This document shows positions 6,384 through 12,457 of a DNA stretch of 23,440 nucleotides, in pieces. A model generated the notes under the pieces. That model had not been told where the DNA came from. It ran no database searches and saw only the letters and a list, made by a program, of their open reading frames with translations. The position numbers and the translations under genes are program-made. Position 1 is the stretch's first letter; each line of letters opens with the position of its first letter. This DNA is from a virus, in IMG/VR virus record IMGVR_UViG_3300029268_000784, positions 1 through 23,440 of that record; one strand, given 5' to 3'.

Positions 6384-7055
6384 TTATATGGTATTTATAA
6401 TGGTGTTGTAATACTCTGTCGCTAGTACGTGTTTAGCCTTGATCATTTCGATTTTGGCCTCATCCCTTGCAATCTCAAATATCTTTACTCTCTTTTCTTT
6501 CGGGATGTCGTTGTAACACATGTTCTGTCTGACTTTTTCCTCAAGTTCTCCATATTCATGTTCCTGTTCCTTAAATGTATTAGTCATGTAACACATTCTT
6601 TTTACCTCGTCAAAGATAAGGTGTTCGGGTGCATTCACTAAACAATATGCTAATTCTGATCTAGGTTTGTTCTTCAACCACATATACCCGGTCAGTTGCC
6701 ACGCATAGGCGGAGTCCAAATCAGCCTTTGCAAACGTGAATAGATTGAAGGGTGATTTAACATCGATTACACAGTCGTCTAAACTGAGGTCGAGCGTACC
6801 TTGTATCCACTCATTCTCAAGATGTTCTCTGTTCTTAATGTAGAGTTTACCCTTAATCTCGGACAATAAACTGATACTCAATTCCTCAACTTCCCGACCT
6901 TTCTGCATTTCTTTGGAGTCAAGGATAATTTCGCGGTTATACTTCTCTCGAATAGCCATTTCCATTAACAGAGACTTTGCATCTTCTGACAATGCTTCTC
7001 TAGGTTTTTCCCAACCTCCCATGAATCTACCGAGTGATGAACAACGTATTTTCAT
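6384..7055 (-). CDS. YqaJ/RecE-like PD-(D/E)XK recombination exonuclease
   Basis: The 223-residue protein shows the nuclease core: D89 in GTLDL, D98-x-K100 in IDVKSPF, and Q120-xxx-Y124 in QLTGYMWL, which together fit the YqaJ-type alkaline exonuclease motifs (D, DxK, QxxxY). Such enzymes chew one strand of dsDNA ends for annealing proteins. The start was set at ATG 7055; a TTG at 7067 is the alternative. It is the first gene behind promoter P3 and lies next to a Rad52-like gene, making a phage exonuclease/annealase pair. Confidence 0.75.
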   Translation of the reverse strand: MKIRCSSLGRFMGGWEKPREALSEDAKSLLMEMAIREKYNREIILDSKEMQKGREVEELSISLLSEIKGKLYIKNREHLENEWIQGTLDLSLDDCVIDVKSPFNLFTFAKADLDSAYAWQLTGYMWLKNKPRSELAYCLVNAPEHLIFDEVKRMCYMTNTFKEQEHEYGELEEKVRQNMCYNDIPKEKRVKIFEIARDEAKIEMIKAKHVLATEYYNTIINTI

Positions 7056-7082
7056 TTTATTATTCAATTGATAATTGAGTTT

Positions 7083-7118
7083 ATTATACTATATATAGTA
7101 TAGATGTAAATAGGTAAA
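7083..7118 (-). promoter_or_regulatory. Leftward promoter P3 (TTTACA-16-TATAAT)
   Basis: On the minus strand: -35 TTTACA (7110-7105), a 16-bp spacer, -10 TATAAT (7088-7083), preceded by AATTTACC. It matches P2 and P4 closely, including the bases upstream of the -35. It sits between the Rad52-like stop (7119) and the exonuclease start (7055) and should drive the recombination/sigma-4 operon. Confidence 0.75.
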
Positions 7119-7790
7119 TTAGCTTACTCTAGTAATCTGATTTAACTTATCTGTTATCAATGCACCATATTCTGAAGTGTGTACTCCTTCCGCTATTAGC
7201 TGTCCTTCGATAGTTGACAGTTGTTCAGAGGTGGTAGAATTTGCGATAAATTGACGTATTCTAGCGTCCTCGGGGTTCTTTGGGCTCCCGTCATCATTCG
7301 AGTACCTTGGAGTGAATTCTAGGGCATTTTTACGACCTATATCCCTACCAAATAATTTCCCTATATGTTCAACTGCGTCTTTTATAGCGTAAGATTTAGC
7401 TGCTGGTAATCCTATTTGTACTGCATTTGCTTTCATGCTTGAGGCTGAGAATGATGCTCCCTTATCAATCTGCATCGGGGATGCCCCTACTCCGTCTTGG
7501 TATCTCATCTCTCCAGTAAGTGGATCGCGGTAATGGACCCGAACAGTAACCGCTACAGAATTGAATAATGCTATAGCTTCTTTGACTTCAACGTGCCAGT
7601 CTTGGAATAACATTGTCAACGTATTCTCGATTATCTCAATTGGGATGTATTCAATCCCTGCAATCGGATGTTTCTTTACCCACTTGGCGGGGGGATTTTG
7701 ATTGAGAACTTTCAAAAACTGATCACGATCTGCCTTCTCTTTGGCTAACTTTAACTTCTTGGTGTTGATATATGTTACGAGTGTGTTCAT
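7119..7790 (-). CDS. Rad52/22-type single-strand annealing protein
   Basis: The 223-residue protein resembles the phage Rad52-family recombinases. Residues 46-150 carry the pattern of that fold: YIPIEIIENTLTMLF, VHYRDPLTGEMRYQDGVGA, then PAAKSYAIKDAVEHIGKLFG, which matches the Rad52 AxxxALKxALxxLGxxFG helix. Its job would be to coat resected ssDNA and anneal it, working with the exonuclease at 6384-7055 and the SSB-like protein. The C-terminal 60 residues are probably flexible or partner-binding. The gene is read from upstream, probably from P2, 90 bp after the lysozyme stop. Confidence 0.75.
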   Translation of the reverse strand: MNTLVTYINTKKLKLAKEKADRDQFLKVLNQNPPAKWVKKHPIAGIEYIPIEIIENTLTMLFQDWHVEVKEAIALFNSVAVTVRVHYRDPLTGEMRYQDGVGASPMQIDKGASFSASSMKANAVQIGLPAAKSYAIKDAVEHIGKLFGRDIGRKNALEFTPRYSNDDGSPKNPEDARIRQFIANSTTSEQLSTIEGQLIAEGVHTSEYGALITDKLNQITRVS

Positions 7791-7890
7791 AGGTATAGGT
7801 TTAATAAAATTACGGTAATAATGAGTAATAAATTACAAGTTAAAGATATATAGATTAACTTTTTCAATATATAGTTTTCAAAAGCTAAAC
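7791..7890. other. 100-bp AT-rich gap, no gene seen
   Basis: Between the muramidase stop and the Rad52-like start. It is very AT-rich. I see no copy of the P1-P4 promoter sequence, no strong hairpin, and only loose -35/-10-like hexamers, so no promoter is called. Confidence 0.5.
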
Positions 7891-8427
7891 TCATAAGCTC
7901 ATACATAAATTGTAATTATTTGAGCCATAACCGTACCAATATCCTTGGAATGACTGTCCTCTGGCATTCCATTTGTCATAGGCAAGATCAGTAGCGGTTT
8001 TGCAGTTTCGAGCTTGTTCATCGGAAACACCAGGATTATAGAGATCATTCCATTGCCAACATCCGCGATCTGTTGAATTACTATCCTCGTTATACCCAGT
8101 AGCATTATCGTCCAGGTGTCCTTCTGCAATATTCGTACAAAGTGCTACTGCCTGTAATCTGTTTCCATGTTCTTTCCACTTATTCCAGATATATTCTCCG
8201 TATTCTCTTTGTAATCCTTCAGCGTTATAATAATTGAGAATAGTATCCAAATCATATTCAGGAACTTTGGTTGGTGTTGGACTTGAGATTAGAATAGGAC
8301 TTGGTGTTATTAACACGTCAACGGTTGTTTTTGTTTGAGTAGCTTCGACAGGTACATTAACAGGTATATTGTTTGCAACTATCCCGCCTAACAGAAAAGC
8401 GAGAAAGTAGAGTTTGAGTTTTCTCAT
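7891..8427 (-). CDS. Secreted lysozyme/transglycosylase-like protein
   Basis: The 178-residue protein has a signal-like N-terminus (positive MRKLK, hydrophobic core residues 7-18), a Pro/Thr/Ser linker (about 40-56, SPTPTKVP), and a compact domain at 60-178 with a lysozyme-like layout: likely catalytic E102 in IAEGHLDDNATGYN, then TDRGCWQWN and NARGQSFQGYWYG. Cys97, 123, 142 and 175 could form disulfides outside the cell. It would cut peptidoglycan on the outer face of the membrane. It sits among early replication genes, away from any lysis cassette. Its start overlaps the upstream stop (ATGA). Confidence 0.7.
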   Translation of the reverse strand: MRKLKLYFLAFLLGGIVANNIPVNVPVEATQTKTTVDVLITPSPILISSPTPTKVPEYDLDTILNYYNAEGLQREYGEYIWNKWKEHGNRLQAVALCTNIAEGHLDDNATGYNEDSNSTDRGCWQWNDLYNPGVSDEQARNCKTATDLAYDKWNARGQSFQGYWYGYGSNNYNLCMSL

Positions 8428-8660
8428 AATCCAGTTTTAAACATCCAACTTTCAACGTTCTGTTTCTCGGATAAGATATAGTGGTATGTAAGCATCTTTC
8501 GAGTTTTACCACAGTCAGTACAAATTAGTATCTCACGCTCAAAATCTGCAACTATATGATCGGTATCATAATTACATAGGCAATCCCTAGTGATTGAGAT
8601 GTGTTCTCCCCTGTGATCGGTTGTGTCGATTGTGTCGATTGTGTAGGTATTCATATTCAT
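8424..8660 (-). CDS. Small Cys-containing hypothetical protein
   Basis: A 78-residue protein that may bind zinc through C27-x-C29 (CLC) and C47-x2-C50 (CTDC), a short ribbon-like arrangement. The N-terminus has the repeat TIDTIDTTD, encoded by a 9-bp direct repeat. ATG 8660 is the first start after promoter P2; an ATG at 8654 is also possible. It ends in an ATGA overlap with the muramidase gene. Function unknown. Confidence 0.5.
   Translation of the reverse strand: MNMNTYTIDTIDTTDHRGEHISITRDCLCNYDTDHIVADFEREILICTDCGKTRKMLTYHYILSEKQNVESWMFKTGL
8621..8647. repeat. Three-copy 9-bp tandem repeat
   Basis: TTGTGTCGA occurs twice in tandem (8621-8638), followed by TTGTGTAGG (8639-8647). It encodes the Thr-Ile-Asp repeats at the start of the small protein 8424-8660. 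In-frame unit length means copy changes would add or remove three residues. Confidence 0.7.
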
Positions 8661-8680
8661 AATTAAAATTGTAATAATTC

Positions 8681-8718
8681 ATTATATCATATGTAGTATC
8701 ATTGTAAATAGGCAAATT
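8681..8718 (-). promoter_or_regulatory. Leftward promoter P2 (TTTACA-16-TATAAT)
   Basis: On the minus strand: -35 TTTACA (8708-8703), a 16-bp spacer, -10 TATAAT (8686-8681), preceded by AATTTGCC. Bases 8694-8718 repeat the 25 nt at 3773-3797 of P4 exactly. It should drive the small Cys protein, the muramidase and probably the Rad52-like gene. Confidence 0.75.
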
Positions 8719-8723
8719 GTTAC

Positions 8724-9152
8724 CTAAAACTGGGATAGTGGGTTAGCTTTCAGTATGTCTCTGGTATAGACAACATTGTCATATTTGTTGTAAGCAATAT
8801 ATCGTGCCATTTTAACCTCACCAATAAAAGTTTCGAATATATTTAGTTCTATCTTGAAATTCAGTAGTATTTTTTCATATACAAGCTCAAAACCTTTATT
8901 TCTACGTATCTTTTCTACTAATCCTAATGCAGCTTTTTCTTGAATAACAGGTTTGAACTCTGTAGGGAGGTTATCTACATATTTTTTGCAGTCAATCCAT
9001 TCCTGCTTACTAGGTGGTTGTTTTGCTGGTACGATACGATGGTATGTTTTTGAAGCTTCATCTATTTCATATTGATCTGTCTTCTTAGGTAAGTTTTGGA
9101 CTCCTTGAAAAAATTCGAATTTGTTTTGAATAAGAGATGCAAGTGTACTCAT
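8724..9152 (-). CDS. Hypothetical protein of the replication operon
   Basis: A 142-residue protein with no recognised family. It is mixed alpha/beta by eye: an N-terminal helix (SLIQNKFEFFQGV), a Pro-rich middle (PAKQPPSKQEW, about 43-53), and a C-terminal helix (FETFIGEVKMARYIAYNKY). It is the last gene before promoter P2, behind the DnaD-like gene, so a link to DNA replication is plausible but unproven. Confidence 0.5.
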   Translation of the reverse strand: MSTLASLIQNKFEFFQGVQNLPKKTDQYEIDEASKTYHRIVPAKQPPSKQEWIDCKKYVDNLPTEFKPVIQEKAALGLVEKIRRNKGFELVYEKILLNFKIELNIFETFIGEVKMARYIAYNKYDNVVYTRDILKANPLSQF

Positions 9153-9157
9153 AAGTT

Positions 9158-9418
9158 TTATACAATTAGGTCAGATAGTAACGGCGTGTGCTGTATGTCT
9201 TTAATATGATAATTTGCACATTCGTACGTTTTATCAATGTCCAGTTTGAACTCTATAATGTAGGATTTATTGATACACGTACCGTCTTTGAGTTCAACGA
9301 ATTGTGTATTAGAATTTAATACGGTCATTTTTTGATCTCCTGTCATCTTATATTCAGATTTGTTTGTCATTTTTACCGTATATATCTTGTAATTTTCTGG
9401 TATTTCAGATAATTTCAT
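9158..9418 (-). CDS. Small hypothetical protein
   Basis: An 86-residue, beta-rich protein (alternating hydrophobics in YKIYTVKM, TQFVEL, SYIIEFKL) with no known family. Its ATG overlaps the stop of the DnaD-like gene (ATGA), so translation is likely coupled to it. Confidence 0.5.
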   Translation of the reverse strand: MKLSEIPENYKIYTVKMTNKSEYKMTGDQKMTVLNSNTQFVELKDGTCINKSYIIEFKLDIDKTYECANYHIKDIQHTPLLSDLIV

Positions 9419-10143
9419 AATTTAGTCACCCCCTTTGATTGTATTTTCAATTTTTCTTGATTTAGAAATTGGATTAGTTTCCCCATTTTATTTTCAAGTT
9501 CAATCGGAGTGCTTATCTGTGGTGCATAAGGTTTACGCATAATCTCTGGAAGTTGAGTAAGTAGGTTATTCATTCTCTCCTCACCGAATTGAATAATCAA
9601 TCTTTCAAGTGAGGCTCGTTGGCTTTTATTGCCTAATAATCTTTCATAGGTAGGGTTTACGCCTTTGAATTTATCAATATAGAGATTTAGATTTGCGACC
9701 TTAGTCGCTAATATATTATTATTCTTATCATTTTTATCATTCTCTACATTCTTATCATTATTGTTTGGTTCAATCTGTTGTACAATCTGCGTTCTATCTG
9801 CGTTCAATCTGCGTTCAGTTTCCTGATACTGACTATAGTTTAATATCGTCACAACAGTATATTTGTTAGTAGATTTGCGTTCAACATATTTGTCTTTCTC
9901 TAACTGATCTAACCAAAACCATATAGTTCCGACAGCCATCTTCAATTCTTCTTTTGCAGTATTACGACCCATTATGAATTGACCAGTTGTGATGTGTACT
10001 TTCTGTCTCCCATTAAATACGTCCTGATCTTGATGATTTGCCTTGAGAAGACACCATATCCATACCTTTAGCCCTTTTTCGCTTGTGAAGATTGTATTTT
10101 CGAGTAGTTTCCTATGTAGTTTTATCCACCCTTGAGTTTTCAT
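9415..10143 (-). CDS. DnaD/replisome-organiser-like replication initiation protein
   Basis: The 242-residue protein starts GWIKLHRKLLENTIFTSEKG, then WIWCLLKANH and GQFIMGRNTAKEELKM: the N-terminal winged-helix block shared by phage replisome organisers and DnaD-like proteins. An Asn/Asp/Lys-rich linker (about 125-142) separates it from a helical C-terminal domain, as in DnaD-type proteins. It would bind the phage origin and help load the host helicase. It overlaps the upstream gene by 32 bp and lies in the first operon (P1), where an initiator is expected. No helicase or loader gene is seen in this window. Confidence 0.65.
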   Translation of the reverse strand: MKTQGWIKLHRKLLENTIFTSEKGLKVWIWCLLKANHQDQDVFNGRQKVHITTGQFIMGRNTAKEELKMAVGTIWFWLDQLEKDKYVERKSTNKYTVVTILNYSQYQETERRLNADRTQIVQQIEPNNNDKNVENDKNDKNNNILATKVANLNLYIDKFKGVNPTYERLLGNKSQRASLERLIIQFGEERMNNLLTQLPEIMRKPYAPQISTPIELENKMGKLIQFLNQEKLKIQSKGVTKL

Positions 10144-10333
10144 AATTCATTATTAAACTTCTAACCTCCAAAAGTAAGTCATTATATACAGTTATCAGTC
10201 TATTTGCATTATCTTCATTCATCATGTCCATCGGATATTGTCTACCGAATTGAGCGTAGGTATATGAGATGTGGTTGATCTCGTTTAGAAGTCCTTTTAG
10301 TTTTAGCAGTTTAGCTTGAGTTTCAATATTCAT
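10112..10333 (-). CDS. Small hypothetical protein, first leftward gene
   Basis: A 73-residue, mainly helical protein without a recognised family. It is the first gene after promoter P1 and overlaps the DnaD-like gene by 32 bp in a different frame. Its place suggests an early role in replication or regulation. Confidence 0.5.
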   Translation of the reverse strand: MNIETQAKLLKLKGLLNEINHISYTYAQFGRQYPMDMMNEDNANRLITVYNDLLLEVRSLIMNYENSRVDKTT

Positions 10334-10343
10334 AATTAGGATA

Positions 10344-10378
10344 ATAATATACTATTTTTTGTAGAATGTAAATACCGA
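10344..10378 (-). promoter_or_regulatory. Leftward promoter P1, divergent member of the P1-P4 set
   Basis: On the minus strand: AATTTCGG, then TATTTACA with -35 TTTACA (10372-10367), followed by TATTAT (10349-10344, 17-bp spacer) or TATATT (15-bp spacer) as the -10. It keeps the -35 and the AATTT box of P2-P4 but has a weaker -10. It drives the first leftward gene and the DnaD-like gene. Confidence 0.6.
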
Positions 10379-10400
10379 AATTATCTTATCCTAGTAACCT

Positions 10401-10437
10401 AAAAAACCCCATAGGAAAAATGAAAAACCAATGGGGT
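10401..10437 (-). terminator. Hairpin plus U-tract facing left
   Basis: Inverted repeat ACCCCAT (10406-10412) / ATGGGGT (10431-10437), extended by two G-C pairs past one mismatch, with an AT loop. On the minus strand the stem is followed directly by TTTTT, as in an intrinsic terminator. It lies upstream of P1, so it would stop leftward transcripts coming from the right half. On the plus strand there is no U-tract. Confidence 0.5.
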
Positions 10438-10485
10438 AGCTTTCGCCACACCTATTATACAAAATCCCCTCAAGCGAGACCCGCA

Positions 10486-10513
10486 GGTTTTACTTTTGGG
10501 GTTGAATTATAAT
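10486..10513 (+). promoter_or_regulatory. Possible rightward promoter
   Basis: A TATAAT box lies at 10508-10513, 44 nt before the NinG start, with a poor -35 (GGTTTT at 10486-10491, 16-bp spacer; or TTTTAC with a short spacer). It is the only good -10 upstream of the whole rightward block, but the missing -35 suggests it may need an activator. The AATTT box of the leftward promoters is absent. Confidence 0.4.
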
Positions 10514-10557
10514 ATAGGTATTGCAGTGGGAAAGCAAATAGTTTATGATTTACTAAA

Positions 10558-11070
10558 ATGAAAAAGCCTACACTAAAATCCGCGAAAGCGAAAGCAAGGT
10601 ACAATTTCAAGGCATATATCAGGGTGAGAGATGCTTTAGCAACTACAAAATCAGTCAATTATTGTATTTGCTGTACCTGTGAAAAGACTACCAGGTTAGA
10701 TGGCTCACTTCATGCAGGACACTTCACCCAAGGCTCGCATAATTCTACCTATTTTGAAGAAACAAACGTACATGGTCAATGTCTTACAAAGGAAAGTAAT
10801 ATCTTAATGTTTAACGGAGTATCTAAAAGTATTAAAGACATAAGAAAAGGAGACAAACTATGGGCATTTCATAAAGAAACATACGAAAAGACAAAAAGTG
10901 AAGTATTAGATACAGCACATTTCATCCCAAAAGATTTATATAAAGTTGAACTAGAAAATGGAAAATGTTTCTATGCTACGGGAGATCATAAAGTTGTCGC
11001 AAATAAAAAATGGGTATCAATATATGATATGTTGCATAACCAGTTAGCGTATGATATAAGTGAAGCATGA
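10558..11070 (+). CDS. NinG/Rap N-terminal part fused to N-half of a split intein
   Basis: Residues 1-74 are the N-terminal part of a lambda NinG/Rap-like recombination protein: CICC-TC cysteines at 36-41, then LHAGHFTQGS and NVHGQ. At Cys75 the sequence changes to an intein N-segment: block A (CLTKESNILMFNG, SIKDIRKGDKLW) and block B (T141-G-D-H144, the TxxH motif). It stops at 11068-11070 after 96 intein residues, with no C-segment. The partner is 11570-11860. In trans the halves should splice and give a 137-residue NinG, joining ...VHGQ to CSTCN... NinG acts on recombination intermediates. The ATGA stop/start couples it to the endonuclease gene. Confidence 0.9.
   Translation: MKKPTLKSAKAKARYNFKAYIRVRDALATTKSVNYCICCTCEKTTRLDGSLHAGHFTQGSHNSTYFEETNVHGQCLTKESNILMFNGVSKSIKDIRKGDKLWAFHKETYEKTKSEVLDTAHFIPKDLYKVELENGKCFYATGDHKVVANKKWVSIYDMLHNQLAYDISEA
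10780..11067 (+). other. Split-intein N-segment (IntN, 96 aa)
   Basis: It begins with nucleophile Cys1 (codon 10780-10782) directly after Gln74 of NinG. Block A and block B (T67xxH70 in intein numbering) are present, at almost the same spacing as in Npu DnaE (T69xxH72). The ends are set by NinG homology on the left and the stop codon on the right. Confidence 0.85.
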
Positions 11071-11573
11071 AAGCATTATTTGACGAAACAGAATATACAA
11101 AATGGTATATAAGTGACGAGGGTAAGTTATATTCGATTACAACATATAATAGATCGGATAATAGAAATCGGACTCTCCATGAGGTCAAACCAAACATTAA
11201 CAAAGCTAGGGGATATTTATACGCACGAACAGCAAATAGGAATTACCAAATTCATAGATTAGTAGCCTCTGCATTTATACCAAATCCAAATAATAAGAAA
11301 TATGTCAATCATAAAGACGGAAACAAACACAATAATCATAAAAACAATCTTGAGTGGTGTACAGCAGTAGAAAATGCACAACACGCATTAAAAGTGGGAC
11401 TTACCACACAATTAAAGAAAAACGAAGGTAATATAAAATATAGTCTATATCAATGTAGGGGAGTTGTTGAACTAATAAGAGGAGGGATGAGTTACAAGAA
11501 AGCGGGAGCTAAATATAACATGCCATATTCGACTGTTGCACATTTGATGCGTGGAAGTAGAAGATCACTATGA
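11067..11573 (+). CDS. Free-standing NUMOD4/HNH homing endonuclease between the intein halves
   Basis: The 168-residue protein has an N-terminal NUMOD4-like part (residues 8-24, EYTKWYISDEGKLYSI), an HNH nuclease core at 60-112 (IHRLVASAFIPNPNN, VNHKDGNKHNN, NLEWCTAVENAQHA), and a C-terminal helix-turn-helix (about 130-165, SYKKAGAKYNMPYSTVAHLM), the usual phage homing-endonuclease order. Its ATG overlaps the IntN stop and its stop overlaps the IntC start, both as ATGA. It sits where an ordinary intein carries its endonuclease domain. It most likely cuts intein-free NinG genes and so spreads the whole cassette. Confidence 0.85.
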   Translation: MKALFDETEYTKWYISDEGKLYSITTYNRSDNRNRTLHEVKPNINKARGYLYARTANRNYQIHRLVASAFIPNPNNKKYVNHKDGNKHNNHKNNLEWCTAVENAQHALKVGLTTQLKKNEGNIKYSLYQCRGVVELIRGGMSYKKAGAKYNMPYSTVAHLMRGSRRSL

Positions 11574-11668
11574 AAATAATCAAGATTACTAAAGTAAAAC
11601 CAAAAACTGTATATGCGATTAAGACGACATCTAAGACATATATAGCTGACGGTTTACTTCATCATAAT
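11570..11668 (+). other. Split-intein C-segment (IntC, 33 aa)
   Basis: From Met1 to the cyclising Asn33 (codon 11666-11668); the next codon 11669-11671 is the +1 Cys of the NinG part. With IntN the whole intein is 129 residues, the size of a mini-intein with no endonuclease domain of its own. Confidence 0.85.
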
Positions 11669-11860
11669 TGCTCAACTTGTAACCGATTCTATCATGGGAG
11701 GTTAGATAAATACCTTATGTTCATGTTAAGAAAATACGGACAGGCCGAAGTAGATAGATTGTATACATTAAATGGACAAACAGTAATATATAAAATTGCA
11801 GATTATGAACGAATAGCATTGTTTTATAAAGAAAAGTTAGAAAAACTATTACTCAAATGA
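11570..11860 (+). CDS. C-half of a split intein fused to NinG/Rap C-terminal part
   Basis: Residues 1-33 are an intein C-segment: block F (VYAIKTTSKTYIADGLL) and block G (HHN with penultimate His32 and terminal Asn33), followed by Cys34 as the +1 nucleophile. Residues 34-96 are the NinG C-terminal part: CSTCNRFYHGRLDKY and LRKYGQAEVDRLY, as in NinG proteins where QCxxCN follows the NVxG region. Thus splicing rebuilds the second CxxC zinc site, with its first Cys supplied by this +1 Cys. The 33-residue C-segment is like that of other natural split inteins (DnaE type, 35-36). It overlaps both neighbours by ATGA. Confidence 0.9.
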   Translation: MKIIKITKVKPKTVYAIKTTSKTYIADGLLHHNCSTCNRFYHGRLDKYLMFMLRKYGQAEVDRLYTLNGQTVIYKIADYERIALFYKEKLEKLLLK

Positions 11861-12162
11861 CATATCTAGCACCAGACGGACAAGAATGGCAAAGCAAAAA
11901 GATATATCTCAAATACCACAAAAATCAAAAAGAAATAAAGAAACGAAAAGAAGACAGGGAGAACGGAAAACGAGATCACAAGAGAGTGCCCCTTTATGGA
12001 TACTATCGAAATCCAAAAGTAGCAGCATATCAAAAAAAGACATGTGAGAGATGCGAAGAAAGAATAGCAGTAACCACAACCTGGGATGGAAGAATAGTTT
12101 GTCATCCGTGCCACCTATCAATTCTTGATGAGTATGATTCAGACATTCAAGCTCGGAAGTAA
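11857..12162 (+). CDS. Small zinc-ribbon protein
   Basis: A 101-residue protein with a very basic N-terminal half and a C-terminal zinc ribbon: C63-x2-C66 (CERC) and C82-x2-C85 (CHPC). It overlaps the NinG C-part by ATGA, so it is co-translated. It is likely nucleic-acid binding; the true partner is unknown. Confidence 0.55.
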   Translation: MTYLAPDGQEWQSKKIYLKYHKNQKEIKKRKEDRENGKRDHKRVPLYGYYRNPKVAAYQKKTCERCEERIAVTTTWDGRIVCHPCHLSILDEYDSDIQARK

Positions 12163-12457
12163 GGAACATAGCTATCAATTCATTCAGTCAGGGAGAGTAA
12201 GACTGTGTACGATCTGTCATTCCGTAATCAGAGACACAAACAGAATGGACCATGTAAAGTGCTATGAAAAGAAGCAAAAGAGATTAGAAAAAGTATTTGA
12301 TATTCCAAATTACATAAAAAAGCGAAAAGATAACAATTATGAGGGGTATTTAAGAGAACTAGAAGAAATTAATAGTAAAAAGCAATACTTTACTCAAGAA
12401 TATATAGACGGAAGGATAAAGTATCTAGCATCAAAAATTAACGAATACCAACTATGA
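12128..12457 (+). CDS. Small C2HC zinc-finger-like protein
   Basis: The 109-residue protein has C27-x2-C30 (CTIC), H42 and C45, a C2HC zinc-knuckle-like set, and a helical, charged C-terminal half. The start was set at ATG 12128 (12134 also possible; a TTG lies at 12125). It overlaps the previous gene by about 35 bp and the glycosyltransferase gene by ATGA. Function unknown. Confidence 0.5.
   Translation: MSMIQTFKLGSKEHSYQFIQSGRVRLCTICHSVIRDTNRMDHVKCYEKKQKRLEKVFDIPNYIKKRKDNNYEGYLRELEEINSKKQYFTQEYIDGRIKYLASKINEYQL

Noticed and set aside
10470-10658. Minus-strand frame across the NinG start
   Set aside because: It would overlap the rightward promoter and NinG; no start signal and no motif.
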